From positions 1,178,001 to 1,242,000 of the forward strand of contig NC_009712.1 in the NCBI RefSeq assembly GCF_000017625.1: a DNA stretch of 64,000 nt, given 5' to 3'. Position numbers and translations under genes: made by a program. The DNA is from Methanoregula boonei 6A8. Lineage in GTDB: Archaea; Halobacteriota; Methanomicrobia; Methanomicrobiales; Methanospirillaceae. Shown here piece after piece: positions 54,390 to 64,000 of this stretch (its first letter is position 1; every line of letters starts with the position of its first letter). The notes beneath the pieces were generated by a model, which searched no databases, was not told the origin of the DNA, and was given only the letters and a program-made list of their open reading frames with translations.

Positions 54390-54866
54390 ATGGAGGTCGT
54401 GAAGATCCCGCGGATGGAAAAACAGGAATATGATCGGCTTATTGAGAAAGGGTATGTCTGCCGTATCGCATTCCAGGGGGAAAAATACCCTTATATTGCA
54501 CCGTTCCTGTATGTGTTCGACGGGTCTTTTATGTATTTCCTCTCCACCAAATATGGTAAAAAACAGGAATATTTCCGGAAAAGCCCGCATGTGTCAGTAG
54601 AGATCGAAAAGTACACCAAGGATCTTTCGTCTTATACCTTTGTTACCCTCCAGGGTTATCTTGAGGAAGTCAGCGATTCCATTGAGAAAAAGATCATCCG
54701 GGAAAAATTTGTCGATCTGATTGTGGAACGCGGGCTCTCCTGCAATATCCTTGCTGCCCTTGGACATTCTACCGCAGATCCCCCGGCAAAGATTGCCGAG
54801 GAAGAGCGGTCGCTTGTCTGGAAGCTTGTTGGCGTGCGCGATCTGGTTGCCTTAAAAAACATGTAA
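54390..54866 (+). CDS. Pyridoxamine-phosphate-oxidase-like flavin-binding protein
   Basis: This 158-residue split-barrel protein starts 'MEVVKIPRMEKQEYDRLIEKGYVCRIAFQGEKYPYIAPFLYVFDGSFMYF', the usual beginning of NimA-type/PPOX-like proteins that bind FMN or a related cofactor. 'VTLQGYLEEV' is the second typical strand. Function may be reduction of a small molecule; a specific substrate cannot be given. A TTTATTAT box at about 54350 suits ATG 54390; GTG 54384 is an alternative. Confidence 0.85.
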   Translation: MEVVKIPRMEKQEYDRLIEKGYVCRIAFQGEKYPYIAPFLYVFDGSFMYFLSTKYGKKQEYFRKSPHVSVEIEKYTKDLSSYTFVTLQGYLEEVSDSIEKKIIREKFVDLIVERGLSCNILAALGHSTADPPAKIAEEERSLVWKLVGVRDLVALKNM

Positions 54867-54889
54867 ATTTTATTGATACATACTTCCGG

Positions 54890-57061
54890 CTAACCTTTGT
54901 TTAGGGGCCGGTTTTTTTTATCCCGCATGGAGAGTTGATTTACCAGTTCCTGCGGATCGCTTACCGGGGGCAGACACGCCAAACCGGTACAAAGATATGC
55001 AGTTGCCTTTCCCTCATGAGGAACTTTGCCCTGTACAACCGGAAAAACTGTATCCACTTCATCGCCGGCTTTGCCCGGTGGCCGGAGCAGGATAAGCAGA
55101 CCGGGGAGGTACTGCCTGCGTGCCACGGCAAGCAGGGTCTGCGTGCCGGCATTTGCTGGATCACCGGCAATCACAAGATCCTGCGTATTTCCAGTTAAGG
55201 GGGAACATGCGAGCGCTGCAAGGAACCCGGTGACCGCATGGGGTGCCCTGGAAGCAGCACCGGTGATAAACCTGGCGCACTCAAGCGCCGCTTCGTTAAA
55301 TACATCATTGCCGGTGAGCCGGTAAAGAGCGGTGAGATTTTCAAAGGCGGTCGTGTTGGCTGACGGGACTGCGCCATCATACCATTCTTTTTTTTGCACC
55401 GGCAGATCCACAGCGGTATCCGCAGTAGTAAAAAATCCCCCGCCCTCTTTGTCACGGTAGTGCGTAAGGAGCAGGGCATTGATCGTAACGGCTTCTTTGA
55501 TACAGGCAATGTCGGATGTTGCCTTGTAAAGTTCAATATGTGCAGCGACAAGGTGCGCATAATCATCAGCAAAACCGGGAACTGCATGTTCTCCTCCACC
55601 GGAGTGGTGCAGGATCCTGCCCTCACCATTTCTCATATTTTGCAGGAGAAACCGGAGGGTGCAGGCTGCGGCATCGGTGTATGAAGGATTTCCCAATACC
55701 CGGCCGGCCCGGGCAAGGGCAGTGCAGAAGAGGGCATTTGTGTCTGTCAGGATCTTGGTGTCACGGGCCGGTTTAGGACGCTTCTCCCGCTCGTGTGCGA
55801 GCCGGCGTAAGATACCAGCCCGGCGGGAAATAAGTTCCTGCTCTGTGATCCCAAGATTTTTCAGGAGAACCGGGTCCGGCCCGGCAGCAGAAATAATACT
55901 GGCGTGTTTTTCGGAACCGGGAAGCGGCGTCAACGAAAACAGGATGGATGCGAATGCAGCGTCCAGGCCAAGAATCCGGGCGATCTCCTCTTCTGTCCAC
56001 AGGTAGTATGCCCCTTCTCCTGCCGGACTGTCAGCATCCTCGGCAGTGTAAAACCCTCCCCCGGGATCCCGTAGTTCGCGGAGTACGTAGGCAATGCATT
56101 CCTCGGCAATGGTGCGGTACCGGATCTTTCCGGTTGCAGCATACGCTTCAGTGCTGGCAAGCACAAGCATTGCCTGATCAGAGAGCATCTTCTCAAAATG
56201 CGGGACGAGCCAACGGGCATCGGTTGCATACCGGTGCATGCCGCCTCCGACATGGTCCCAGATCCCACCCTGCCTGATCGCATCCAGTGTCTGCTCTGCC
56301 ATATCAAGCGCCCGGTTCTCACCTGTCATCTGCCAGTACCGGAGGAGGAATAGTATGTTATGGGGAGCCGGAAATTTCGGTGCGCGGCCAAACCCTCCAT
56401 TTGCAGAATCGAACTGCGCAGCAAGTTCCCGAAAGCCTTTATCCAGCAGGTGCCGGTCCGGATCCCCTGACGGGCTTTTGTGCAAAAGGTGTGCATCAGA
56501 AAGGATCTGTTCCGCGGCTGCATACAGTTCATCACGTCTTGTTTCCCAAAGATTGGCGATAGTGATGAGAATATCCGTAAGCCCCGGCATCCCGGCCCTG
56601 CCGGTTTTGGGGAAATATGTCCCGGCAAAGAACGGTTTTTTCTCCGGTGTCATGATAATGGTAAGCGGCCAGCCCCCCTGCCCGGTCAGCTGCTGGCAGA
56701 TCCCCATGTACACGCTGTCGACATCCGGGCGTTCCTCGCGGTCCACTTTGATGCAGACAAAATGTTTGTTGAGAATTCCGGCAACTTCGTTGTTCTCGAA
56801 AGATTCCCGTGCCATCACATGACACCAGTGGCAGGCAGAGTATCCTATAGAAAGGAAGAGTGGCCGGTCTTCACGTTTGGCACGGGAAAATGCCTCCCCT
56901 CCCCAGGGGTACCAATCCACCGGGTTGGACGCATGCTGGAGCAGGTACGGGCTTGTCTCACGGGCCAGACGATTGGATGACCGGCGCGTTTGCATGGTGC
57001 CTGAATTATGAGTGTCCGGGTATTCTCCGGGCTGCATACGGTTCCATCGTCCTTTGCCCAT
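54890..57061 (-). CDS. YyaL/SSP411-like protein: thioredoxin domain plus (alpha/alpha)6 barrel
   Basis: This 723-residue protein begins with a DUF255 thioredoxin-like domain ('[29 protein letters not shown]', '[20 protein letters not shown]', '[25 protein letters not shown]') and continues as an alpha-helical barrel like N-acylglucosamine 2-epimerases ('[36 protein letters not shown]'). The active-site-like pair is CHWC. The family is widespread and poorly understood. ATG 57061 has GAAAGGAT just upstream; ATG 56995 is an alternative. Confidence 0.92.
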   Translation of the reverse strand: MGKGRWNRMQPGEYPDTHNSGTMQTRRSSNRLARETSPYLLQHASNPVDWYPWGGEAFSRAKREDRPLFLSIGYSACHWCHVMARESFENNEVAGILNKHFVCIKVDREERPDVDSVYMGICQQLTGQGGWPLTIIMTPEKKPFFAGTYFPKTGRAGMPGLTDILITIANLWETRRDELYAAAEQILSDAHLLHKSPSGDPDRHLLDKGFRELAAQFDSANGGFGRAPKFPAPHNILFLLRYWQMTGENRALDMAEQTLDAIRQGGIWDHVGGGMHRYATDARWLVPHFEKMLSDQAMLVLASTEAYAATGKIRYRTIAEECIAYVLRELRDPGGGFYTAEDADSPAGEGAYYLWTEEEIARILGLDAAFASILFSLTPLPGSEKHASIISAAGPDPVLLKNLGITEQELISRRAGILRRLAHEREKRPKPARDTKILTDTNALFCTALARAGRVLGNPSYTDAAACTLRFLLQNMRNGEGRILHHSGGGEHAVPGFADDYAHLVAAHIELYKATSDIACIKEAVTINALLLTHYRDKEGGGFFTTADTAVDLPVQKKEWYDGAVPSANTTAFENLTALYRLTGNDVFNEAALECARFITGAASRAPHAVTGFLAALACSPLTGNTQDLVIAGDPANAGTQTLLAVARRQYLPGLLILLRPPGKAGDEVDTVFPVVQGKVPHEGKATAYLCTGLACLPPVSDPQELVNQLSMRDKKNRPLNKG

Positions 57062-57130
57062 ATTATCCTTTCAGAAGTGCCATAGAACCGGCGTGTGCTT
57101 TTTTACCCATAATGCCGGAAGTACAACTTA

Positions 57131-57871
57131 ATGAGCTTCCCGATTACTCCGGCCATGGAAACATTTGCCACGGTTATCTGCGCCGGTCTTATCATCATGG
57201 GGATCTCGCACCTGCTCGATCATATCTGGGCACACTCGCTGAGGTACCCCTCATTTTATCTCATTGTCAGTGCTCCCGGGGTGATCCTCCATGAATGCGC
57301 CCATGTGATCGGCTGCCTTATTACCGGTGCAAAAATCAAAAAGGTCGTGCTACTCTCCAAAGAGGGAGGTATGGTCTCGTATTCCCCGCCAGCGATACCG
57401 GTTCTTGGGGATGTGATCATCAGTACTGCCCCTCTCTTTTTTCTCCCGCTCGTTCTTGCCGCACTCACGTGGCTCTTTGGCACCTTTGCCGATTGTTCAT
57501 TTTCAACTGCCGTACCCTCGCTTGGCTCGATAGAGTCACTATATCCTCTGGTTGCGGCAATTGGAACTACGCTGTACCAGAACCTTATTGTGGCATTTAA
57601 CCCGTGGTTTATTCTTTACCTGTACCTGGTCACGAGCCTTGCGCTCTCGTTTTCTCCCAGCGTGCAGGATCTTAAAAATGCCCTTACCGGCCTGGTAATC
57701 CTGGCAATAGCCGGGATATGCCTCCTTGCGCTTAACATCCCGGCAGTTACCGGGGGATTTCTCCTCCTTCTTGGCCTGATCGGTACCGGGCTTGCAATAG
57801 GTCTTGCGTTTGGCATCGTTGCGCTCCTCGTCTCCCTCCCGGCGCTACTCTTTTACCGGAGCGCTTCCTGA
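57131..57871 (+). CDS. Membrane zinc-metallopeptidase-like protein (HExxH)
   Basis: This 246-residue protein has about six hydrophobic helices and His54-Glu-Cys-Ala-His58 in 'APGVILHECAHVIGCLITGAKIKKV', the zinc site of intramembrane peptidases of the M50/site-2 protease type. A later 'LGDVIISTAPLFFLPLVLA' resembles the conserved region after the first motif in such proteins. The usual N-x-x-P-x-x-x-x-D second motif is not obvious; 'NPWFILYLYLV' (about 157) may replace it. It is divergent from the YyaL-like gene by 69 nt. Peptidase activity is inferred. Confidence 0.75.
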   Translation: MSFPITPAMETFATVICAGLIIMGISHLLDHIWAHSLRYPSFYLIVSAPGVILHECAHVIGCLITGAKIKKVVLLSKEGGMVSYSPPAIPVLGDVIISTAPLFFLPLVLAALTWLFGTFADCSFSTAVPSLGSIESLYPLVAAIGTTLYQNLIVAFNPWFILYLYLVTSLALSFSPSVQDLKNALTGLVILAIAGICLLALNIPAVTGGFLLLLGLIGTGLAIGLAFGIVALLVSLPALLFYRSAS

Positions 57872-57928
57872 TCCTCTACCCGCCGGGATCCGCACGATTT
57901 AATCTCAAAGCCTGACATAGTACTTCTG

Positions 57929-60640
57929 ATGAAGACTGAGCCTTCTCTCGGCACCGGCCCGGCAGCCGATGATGGCAGAACCCTTACGCCCGGGATGCGG
58001 CAGTACCGGGAGATCAAGGCGCAGTACCCCGATGCAATTCTCTTTTTCCATATAGGGGACTTTTTTGAGACGCTGGAAGGCGATGCGGAGATCGTGTCAA
58101 AGGAGCTCGATCTTGTACTTACCTCACGGTCCAAGAATGGCGACCAGCGTATACCGCTTGCCGGGGTTCCCCATCATGCCGGTGAGGGATACATCGCCCG
58201 CCTCGTGGCAAAAGGGTACAAGGTTGCCATCTGCGAACAGACCGAGGACCCGAAAACAGCAAAGGGCCTGGTAAAACGCGAGGTGGTCCGGGTGATCACG
58301 CCCGGTACAGTAATTGATCCGGTAATGCTCCCCTCATCGGCTGCTGCGTACCTGATGGCGGTCTCTCCCGGCACAAAAGGTGCGGATTGGGGCATCGCGC
58401 TCCTGGACATCTCCACCGGTGAATTTTTTGTCCTTGCAATTCCGGCGGAAGGGAGTACCGGGAACCTCCGGTCCGAGATTGCCCGGTACCGCCCGGCGGA
58501 GTGTATCGTCCCCTCATCCGTGGACGAAGAACTGCGTACCTCGCTGCGGCGTGACGGTGTGGTGGTGACGCCTTATGCCGATGACCGTTTCCTTCCCGAC
58601 CGGGCCGGGCGCACCCTTTGCGAACACTTCGGTGTCGCCTCCCTTGCCGGGTATGGCTGTGAGGGAATGCCGGCTGCGGTCTCAGCGGCCGGTGCAGCGC
58701 TCTCCTACGCGGCTGACACCCAGAAGTCCACACTCCCTCATGTGAGTTCCCTTTTCACGCGCTCATCAGCACAGGGCATGATGCTCGATGCGATCACCCT
58801 GCGCAACCTCGAGGTGCATGAGAGCATACGGGGCGGGACAAAAGGGGCAACGCTCTTTTCCACCCTTGACCGTACAAAGACCCCGATGGGCAGCCGGTTT
58901 TTACGCTTGCATCTGACCCGGCCGCTCACGGATATTGCCCGGATCAATGCACGGCTCGATGCTGTCGAATATTTCACTGCTTCAGCCACACTGCGCATGA
59001 CCCTGCGCGAGCTTCTTACGCGCCATGCTGATATCGAGCGGATCACGGCACGAATCTCATATGGGAATGCCGGTCCGCGGGATCTTGTTGCCCTTGCCGA
59101 AACGCTCGCCACCCTCCCCGAGATCCGGAAACTGCTTGCCGGGCCTTCAGTGGGATCGGATAACAGCGCACCGGTTCCCCGGCGTGTTGCTGCTGCCCGG
59201 GACTGCCTTTTCGATCTCCCGTCCATAATCGATCTTATCCGGAGAGCGATCACCGATGATCCCCCGGCGATCGCAAAGAATGGCGGAGTTATCCGGTCCG
59301 GCTATTCGGCAGAGCTCGACGGGATGACCGGTGTCCTGCACTCAGGGAAGAACTGGATTGCAGAGCTCCAGCAGCAGGAGCGCGAAAAGACCGGGATCAA
59401 ATCCCTCAAGATCGGATACAATCGGATCTTCGGGTATTACATTGATGTGAGCAAGAGCAATATTGCACTCGTGCCGGCCCGGTACGAGCGCCGGCAGACC
59501 ACGGCAACCGGGGAACGGTACACCATTCCCGAACTCCGGGAAAAGGAGGCCGTGATCACGGATGCAGATGAGCGCGTTCTTGCGCTTGAACGCTCGCTGT
59601 ATGCCGGCCTTATCGATGAGATCAGAAAGGAGATCCCCGCGCTCCAGAGCATTTCCCGCGGGATCGCAACGCTTGATGTTGCCGCTGCCCTTGCCGATGC
59701 GGCCACGGATTTCGATTACGTCCGCCCCCGGCCGGATACCGGGGATGCGATTACCTGCCGGGATATCCGTCACCCTGTGGTGGAGCAAAGCCTTGCCGGG
59801 GGTTTTGTCCCCAATGATACCGAGCTCTCCGGGTCAAAAAACCAGATCATGATCATCACCGGCGCCAACATGGCGGGCAAGTCCACCTACATGCGCTCGG
59901 TGGCGCTCTGCTGCATCATGGCCCAGGCGGGAAGTTTTGTCCCGGCCCGGTCTGCCCAAATTGGGATCATCGACCGGATCTTTACCCGTGTCGGGGCATT
60001 TGACGATCTTGCAAGCGGCCAGAGTACCTTCTTTGTCGAGATGCTCGAACTGGCAAATATCCTCAACAACATGACAGAAAAAAGTCTTGTGATCCTTGAC
60101 GAGATCGGGCGTGGCACGAGCACGGCTGACGGGTGCTCGATCGCGCAGGCGGTACTCGAATACCTGCATGGAAAATCCTCTGCCGGCCCAAAGACACTCT
60201 TTGCCACCCACTTCCATGAACTCATTGGCATGGAAGCGGAGCTTAAGCGGGTAAAAAATTACCATTTTGCCGTGCAGGAGACTAAACAGGATGTAGTCTT
60301 CCTCCGGAAACTGATCCCCGGGGCAACCGACAAGAGTTACGGTATCCATGTTGCACGGCTTGCGGGCATCCCAAAAAAAGCAACTGACCGGGCCGAAGTC
60401 CACCTTTGCGAAACCCTCAAACGCGATGCTTCCGGTGGCTCAAAAGCACGGCGCTATACCCAGCTCCTGCTGGCAGACGACAACCTGCCGGCCCGGGCTG
60501 CTGCTGCTCCGGATCCGGTAATTGCGGAGATTGCCGGACTGGATCCTGATTCCATGACGCCAATGCAGGCACTCTCAAAACTGGCAGAACTCAAAAGTCG
60601 TGCAGGCAGGTCATGCAACATGCCCGGGAAGGATCTCTGA
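57929..60640 (+). CDS. mutS: DNA mismatch repair ATPase MutS
   Basis: This 903-residue MutS1-type protein has a mismatch-binding domain with 'FFHIGDFFETLEGDAEIVSKELDLVLTSR' (the Phe-x-Glu reading motif), connector and lever regions, and an ABC-type ATPase with Walker A 'ITGANMAGKSTYMRSV', the 'DLASGQSTFFVEMLE' signature and Walker B 'LVILDEIGRGTSTADG'. It recognises mismatches and recruits MutL. Its stop overlaps the mutL start (TGATG). MutS/MutL are patchy in archaea and often regarded as bacterial acquisitions. Confidence 0.97.
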   Translation: MKTEPSLGTGPAADDGRTLTPGMRQYREIKAQYPDAILFFHIGDFFETLEGDAEIVSKELDLVLTSRSKNGDQRIPLAGVPHHAGEGYIARLVAKGYKVAICEQTEDPKTAKGLVKREVVRVITPGTVIDPVMLPSSAAAYLMAVSPGTKGADWGIALLDISTGEFFVLAIPAEGSTGNLRSEIARYRPAECIVPSSVDEELRTSLRRDGVVVTPYADDRFLPDRAGRTLCEHFGVASLAGYGCEGMPAAVSAAGAALSYAADTQKSTLPHVSSLFTRSSAQGMMLDAITLRNLEVHESIRGGTKGATLFSTLDRTKTPMGSRFLRLHLTRPLTDIARINARLDAVEYFTASATLRMTLRELLTRHADIERITARISYGNAGPRDLVALAETLATLPEIRKLLAGPSVGSDNSAPVPRRVAAARDCLFDLPSIIDLIRRAITDDPPAIAKNGGVIRSGYSAELDGMTGVLHSGKNWIAELQQQEREKTGIKSLKIGYNRIFGYYIDVSKSNIALVPARYERRQTTATGERYTIPELREKEAVITDADERVLALERSLYAGLIDEIRKEIPALQSISRGIATLDVAAALADAATDFDYVRPRPDTGDAITCRDIRHPVVEQSLAGGFVPNDTELSGSKNQIMIITGANMAGKSTYMRSVALCCIMAQAGSFVPARSAQIGIIDRIFTRVGAFDDLASGQSTFFVEMLELANILNNMTEKSLVILDEIGRGTSTADGCSIAQAVLEYLHGKSSAGPKTLFATHFHELIGMEAELKRVKNYHFAVQETKQDVVFLRKLIPGATDKSYGIHVARLAGIPKKATDRAEVHLCETLKRDASGGSKARRYTQLLLADDNLPARAAAAPDPVIAEIAGLDPDSMTPMQALSKLAELKSRAGRSCNMPGKDL

Positions 60641-62478
60641 TGGGCGCAGAGGAGCATCCCCCCGCGATACGGGTACTGGACCCGGCTACTGTCAACCAGA
60701 TCGCGGCGGGAGAAGTGATCGAACGGCCGGCTTCGGTAGTAAAGGAAATGGTGGAGAATGCGATCGATGCCGGCGCCCGCACGATCCGGATTGATATTAC
60801 TTCCGTGCAGGGTGGGATCACAGCGATAAAGGTAACCGACGACGGGTGCGGGATGTCGCCGGTTGATGCAGAGCTTGCCTTTGTCCCGCATGCCACAAGC
60901 AAGATCCATACGCTTGACGATCTCTTCTCCATCCATTCCCTGGGATTCCGGGGTGAGGCACTGGCAAGCATTGCGGCGATCGCAAAAGTTACACTTATTA
61001 CAAAGCCACAAGGCAGCGACCGGGTGCCCGGTACCCGGATTGTGGTGGTGGGCGGAGAGATCCAATTACGTGGCGGGACCGGTGCCCCCGAAGGCACAAG
61101 CGTGCTTGTGGAAGAATTGTTCTTTAATACCCCTGCCCGGAAAAAGTTCCAGAAGAGCCTTACAACAGAAATTGCCCGCATCCACGGCATCCTCGAAGGC
61201 CTCTGCCTTGCCTGCCCGCAGATCTCGTTTAAGGTCTTCCATAACAACCGCGAGCAGCTGGCCACCGAGCGGACCGGCCGGCCGCTCGACACAATCGCCC
61301 GGATCTTCGGAAACGAATCTGCCCGCGAACTTATCCCGGCCGCCGCTGCCCTCCCGTTCATGCGTATATCCGGCTACATTTCCCGTCCGGCTCTCTCCCG
61401 CAAGGATCATGACCGGATCCTCATTGCGATCAATGGCAGGTACATCTCATCCCCACCCGTAACAACTGCCATCCGCGAAGGCTATGGGACTCTCCTTCCT
61501 CATGGCCGGTATCCTGTTGCGTTTCTCTCACTTGAGATCGACACCCGGCTTGTGGACATCAACGTCCATCCTACCAAAAAGGAGGTCCGGCTCACCAAAG
61601 AAAAAGAGATCACTGATGGTGTACGTGAAGCAGTGCGGGCAGCGCTTGCATCGGGCGATCTGATCCCTGAGGTGAACGCACCGAAACCGGTTTACCGGAA
61701 ACTGGATGCCGGGGGATCTGACTTATCTCCTGTGCCGTATGTTGCAGAACCTGCAGAACCGTACTGTGCCGGAACCCTCCCTTCAGCAGTATCCACAGGA
61801 ACGCTCTCGCCATTCACGGAACCGACCCATACCGGGACGGTTGCAACCGATTATCGCCTCCGCCAGACCGAGCTTGCAAGCGGTGTCCCGCCGGTTACGG
61901 CCGTAGTGCCGGAGATGGATGTAATCGGGCAGATTGGCGGGATCTATATCCTTGCCGAAGCGGCTGGCGGGGAACTTATCATTATCGACCAGCACGCTGC
62001 CCACGAGCGAATCTTCTATGAGCAGGTGACAAGGAGCATGGCAGCCCGGCAGGCTCAGGAGCTGCTTGTCCCGGCAATCATCCACTGCCCTCCCAAAGAT
62101 ACTGCGATTCTCAAAAGCCTGATCCCCGCGCTTGCTCAGGAAGGTGTTATTATCGAGGAGTTCGGGGCCGGATCCTTTCTGGTCCGGGCAGTTCCTGCCC
62201 TGATGGGAAAGGTGGAGGGGCCGGCAATGATTGACGACCTGGTAAGCGATCTCCTCCACAAGGACCTTGACCGCCCGGTCAGCGACCGGGAGCGCCTGAC
62301 CCGGATCATTGCCTGCCGGAGCGCGATAAAAGCCGGTACGGTCTGCACCGTCGAACAGTGCCGGCGGCTTATTTCCCAGCTCAGGGCAACAACGACACCG
62401 TTTACCTGCCCGCACGGCCGGCCCACCATGGTCAGGTTCACCCGCGCAAAACTGGACGAGATGTTCAAGCGGACATAA
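60640..62478 (+). CDS. mutL: DNA mismatch repair protein MutL with endonuclease motif
   Basis: This 612-residue protein has a GHKL ATPase domain ('IAAGEVIERPASVVKEMVENAIDAGA', 'DDGCGM', 'GFRGEALASIA'), a transducer domain ('NTPARKKF', 'INGRYISSPPV', 'DINVHPTKKEVR'), a variable linker (about 335-430), and a C-terminal dimerisation domain with 'DQHAAHERIFYE', the metal-dependent nicking motif. It is therefore likely an endonuclease MutL of a methyl-independent system. ATG 60640 shares a base with the mutS stop; an in-frame ATG at 60613 lies within mutS and is less likely. Confidence 0.96.
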   Translation: MGAEEHPPAIRVLDPATVNQIAAGEVIERPASVVKEMVENAIDAGARTIRIDITSVQGGITAIKVTDDGCGMSPVDAELAFVPHATSKIHTLDDLFSIHSLGFRGEALASIAAIAKVTLITKPQGSDRVPGTRIVVVGGEIQLRGGTGAPEGTSVLVEELFFNTPARKKFQKSLTTEIARIHGILEGLCLACPQISFKVFHNNREQLATERTGRPLDTIARIFGNESARELIPAAAALPFMRISGYISRPALSRKDHDRILIAINGRYISSPPVTTAIREGYGTLLPHGRYPVAFLSLEIDTRLVDINVHPTKKEVRLTKEKEITDGVREAVRAALASGDLIPEVNAPKPVYRKLDAGGSDLSPVPYVAEPAEPYCAGTLPSAVSTGTLSPFTEPTHTGTVATDYRLRQTELASGVPPVTAVVPEMDVIGQIGGIYILAEAAGGELIIIDQHAAHERIFYEQVTRSMAARQAQELLVPAIIHCPPKDTAILKSLIPALAQEGVIIEEFGAGSFLVRAVPALMGKVEGPAMIDDLVSDLLHKDLDRPVSDRERLTRIIACRSAIKAGTVCTVEQCRRLISQLRATTTPFTCPHGRPTMVRFTRAKLDEMFKRT

Positions 62479-62514
62479 AAAAAAATCACCATTTAAAAAA
62501 AAGGAAATCGTATT

Positions 62515-63987
62515 TCACATCCTGAGCCAGCCGAGCCGGTAATACACCCAAGCCGTGGCAAGCATGGCAATTCCCACAATGACTACGATCTGGGGAAGGG
62601 ATATTGGCCAGGGATTACCCTCAAGGTTCGAACCAAGGAGGCTTCCTACCACCGTCGGGATAATGGTCAGTGCAGAGAGGACCGCGATCAGCTTCATGAC
62701 CCGGCCCATCTGGAACGAGGTAGCATTGAAGTAATAATCATTCAGCGATGAGACGTTTTCCGTGATATCGTCAGAGATATCGTACAGGTACGATGCCCGG
62801 TCCAGAAGGGCCGAGAAACGCGAACCATCCTCCATGCCATGGAGTACCACCTTGCCGGTTACAATGCTGTTAAGGACATCCCGGGTATGGAGGAGCCAGG
62901 AGTGGATCCGGACCGATTCTTTTTTGAGCCTGAAGGTTTCCGAAAAGAAACTTGCCGGCTGTTCGCTTATGGGAAGCGAGCCGGTGTATTCCAGTTCGTC
63001 TTCGATGGAACGCAATGTCTCCTCCATCCTTGATAACGCATCCTGGAAGAACCGGTAGGTTATTTCCGCAGGGGTAAGGGTATCGTGTTCCAGGAGTGCG
63101 TCTTTTGCGATCAGTGCCGGGGCCTGGGGTGGCAGGGCAGAGAAAGTCAGCAGGGTGTGATCCTTACTCACAATGAGGATCCATCGCCACGCAATGAGGA
63201 TCTGCCGGGGGTTTGCCGGATTGTGGCGGCTTTCTCGGATTTTCAGGTACACCGCGGCATATGTACGGTGGGATCTTGCCCAGGGAAATGCACGTTCCCT
63301 GAGCGCCTCACTGAGAAGGCTTACAGAAACCCCGGTCAACCGGGAAATATTTGGGAGATCCGCCGGTGTGACTGAGGTAAAATCATACCATTTCATGACC
63401 CCTTCGGGGAGCCCGGTCGGGATAGTGCGATCAGCATCCGGAAGCTCGCGCAATTCCCGGGCAAGCCAGGTTCTGCCGGTACCGGCAGGGGCAGGATACA
63501 GGATACTTACAGTACACTCCTGAGCCCGGACAGTTGAGGTATCTGTATCCTGATCCGATCCGGACTCTGTGCGGGCATATACCCGGGTACCCAGCGCCGC
63601 GCTCCGGGCGAGCCGGAGCAACCGGAGCAGACGCAGGGATCCGGTTACGGTCTGGAATGCCCCGGCAAGTATGCCAGCTACCGGTGCGGCAATAATAAAG
63701 AGATCCAGGATATGCCAGGGATTTATAAAAAATTCCCGACGGTTTTCTGCAAACGCGAGCTTGAGTGTATATTCGAGAATAAAAATTACGAGGATTGCAC
63801 TGTCAAGCGTACCCAATACGACCTGTCCCGCAGGGGAAATCTCCACAAAGAACGGGATAAGGAGGACAGGAATAAGGACAAGGGAGAGTGCGATCATCAG
63901 GTAATCGGAAAAGATGGCATCAATGCTCCTCTGGAGCCGTGGACGCCGTGAACCCTGCTCCATGTCCTGCCAGTCTTTCCAGCGCAT
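62515..63987 (-). CDS. Voltage-sensor-like domain fused to CorA-like transporter
   Basis: This 490-residue protein starts with four membrane helices like S1-S4 of voltage-gated channels. The fourth (about 116-135, 'GSLRLLRLLRLARSAALGTR') carries Arg119, Arg122, Arg125 and Arg128, one at every third residue. A CorA-like cytoplasmic domain (about 160-425) follows, with the two C-terminal CorA helices (from about 430). The canonical G-M-N signature of the pore mouth is replaced by 'LLGSNLEGNPWP' (about 450-461). No S5-S6 pore is present. Ion specificity is unclear. ATG 63987 has AGAGGAG 6 nt upstream. Convergent with mutL, with A/T-rich runs between. Confidence 0.83.
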   Translation of the reverse strand: MRWKDWQDMEQGSRRPRLQRSIDAIFSDYLMIALSLVLIPVLLIPFFVEISPAGQVVLGTLDSAILVIFILEYTLKLAFAENRREFFINPWHILDLFIIAAPVAGILAGAFQTVTGSLRLLRLLRLARSAALGTRVYARTESGSDQDTDTSTVRAQECTVSILYPAPAGTGRTWLARELRELPDADRTIPTGLPEGVMKWYDFTSVTPADLPNISRLTGVSVSLLSEALRERAFPWARSHRTYAAVYLKIRESRHNPANPRQILIAWRWILIVSKDHTLLTFSALPPQAPALIAKDALLEHDTLTPAEITYRFFQDALSRMEETLRSIEDELEYTGSLPISEQPASFFSETFRLKKESVRIHSWLLHTRDVLNSIVTGKVVLHGMEDGSRFSALLDRASYLYDISDDITENVSSLNDYYFNATSFQMGRVMKLIAVLSALTIIPTVVGSLLGSNLEGNPWPISLPQIVVIVGIAMLATAWVYYRLGWLRM

Positions 63988-64000
63988 AAAGCGCTCCTCT

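Overview
The window is most likely chromosomal DNA of a methanogenic archaeon of the order Methanomicrobiales, close to Methanoregula or Methanosphaerula. The genes that point there are pyruvoyl-dependent arginine decarboxylase, 6-phospho-3-hexuloisomerase, AglB, archaeal tRNA (guanine-10) methyltransferase, many exported proteins with the 'GTTNL' surface domain, and a set of acetyl-CoA synthase genes. TATA boxes about 25 nt before start codons (pdaD, grpE, dnaJ) are also archaeal. The assignment rests on gene content only.

Layout. 1-8.7 kb: the end of a giant TPR protein, then slipin, a small conserved protein, a HAD phosphatase and pdaD. 8.7-10.0 kb: non-coding DNA with degenerate palindromic repeats and a left flank repeat. 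10.1-23.1 kb: an island of exported proteins. It holds chagasin-like lipoproteins, GTTNL surface proteins, two glutamic-peptidase-like (eqolisin-like) proteins, a propeller protein, and finally a secreted protein plus a membrane-anchored double winged-helix regulator. Seven copies of a palindromic site, whose best copies are 49-bp nested palindromes, sit in the intergenic gaps. 23.3-24.0 kb: a diverged direct copy of the left flank.

24.1-32.8 kb: a zinc-ribbon membrane protein, then a tight leftward operon acsB-acsD-acsC-acsV-(MesB-like methionine synthase)-cooC. Its ACS is of bacterial type, with the N-terminal domain, and no CO dehydrogenase gene is adjacent. 33.0-38.6 kb: a PEGA surface protein, an ACT-ACT-metallo-beta-lactamase fusion, phi, an aminotransferase and an M42 aminopeptidase. 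38.7-44.1 kb: tRNA-Arg(GCG), a lipoprotein, ilvD, a DUF4013-like membrane protein and purH. 44.5-51.0 kb: grpE-dnaK, dnaJ with its own promoter, and aglB. 51.1-57.9 kb: tRNA methyltransferase, a TPR protein, a 2H-phosphoesterase/metallophosphoesterase fusion, a flavin-binding protein, a YyaL-like thioredoxin-domain protein and a membrane HExxH protein. 57.9-64.0 kb: mutS-mutL and a voltage-sensor/CorA chimera.

The strongest candidate for an undescribed system is the 10-23 kb island. One membrane-bound regulator gene, seven copies of one operator design and a set of exported peptidase-like and inhibitor-like proteins lie between two direct repeats. Promoter, leader and signal-peptide DNA is nearly identical between paralogues whose mature domains differ strongly. 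This reads as a locus-specific surface regulon with cassette-like diversification. Secondary candidates are the voltage-sensor/CorA fusion and the CODH-less bacterial-type ACS operon with its methionine synthase.
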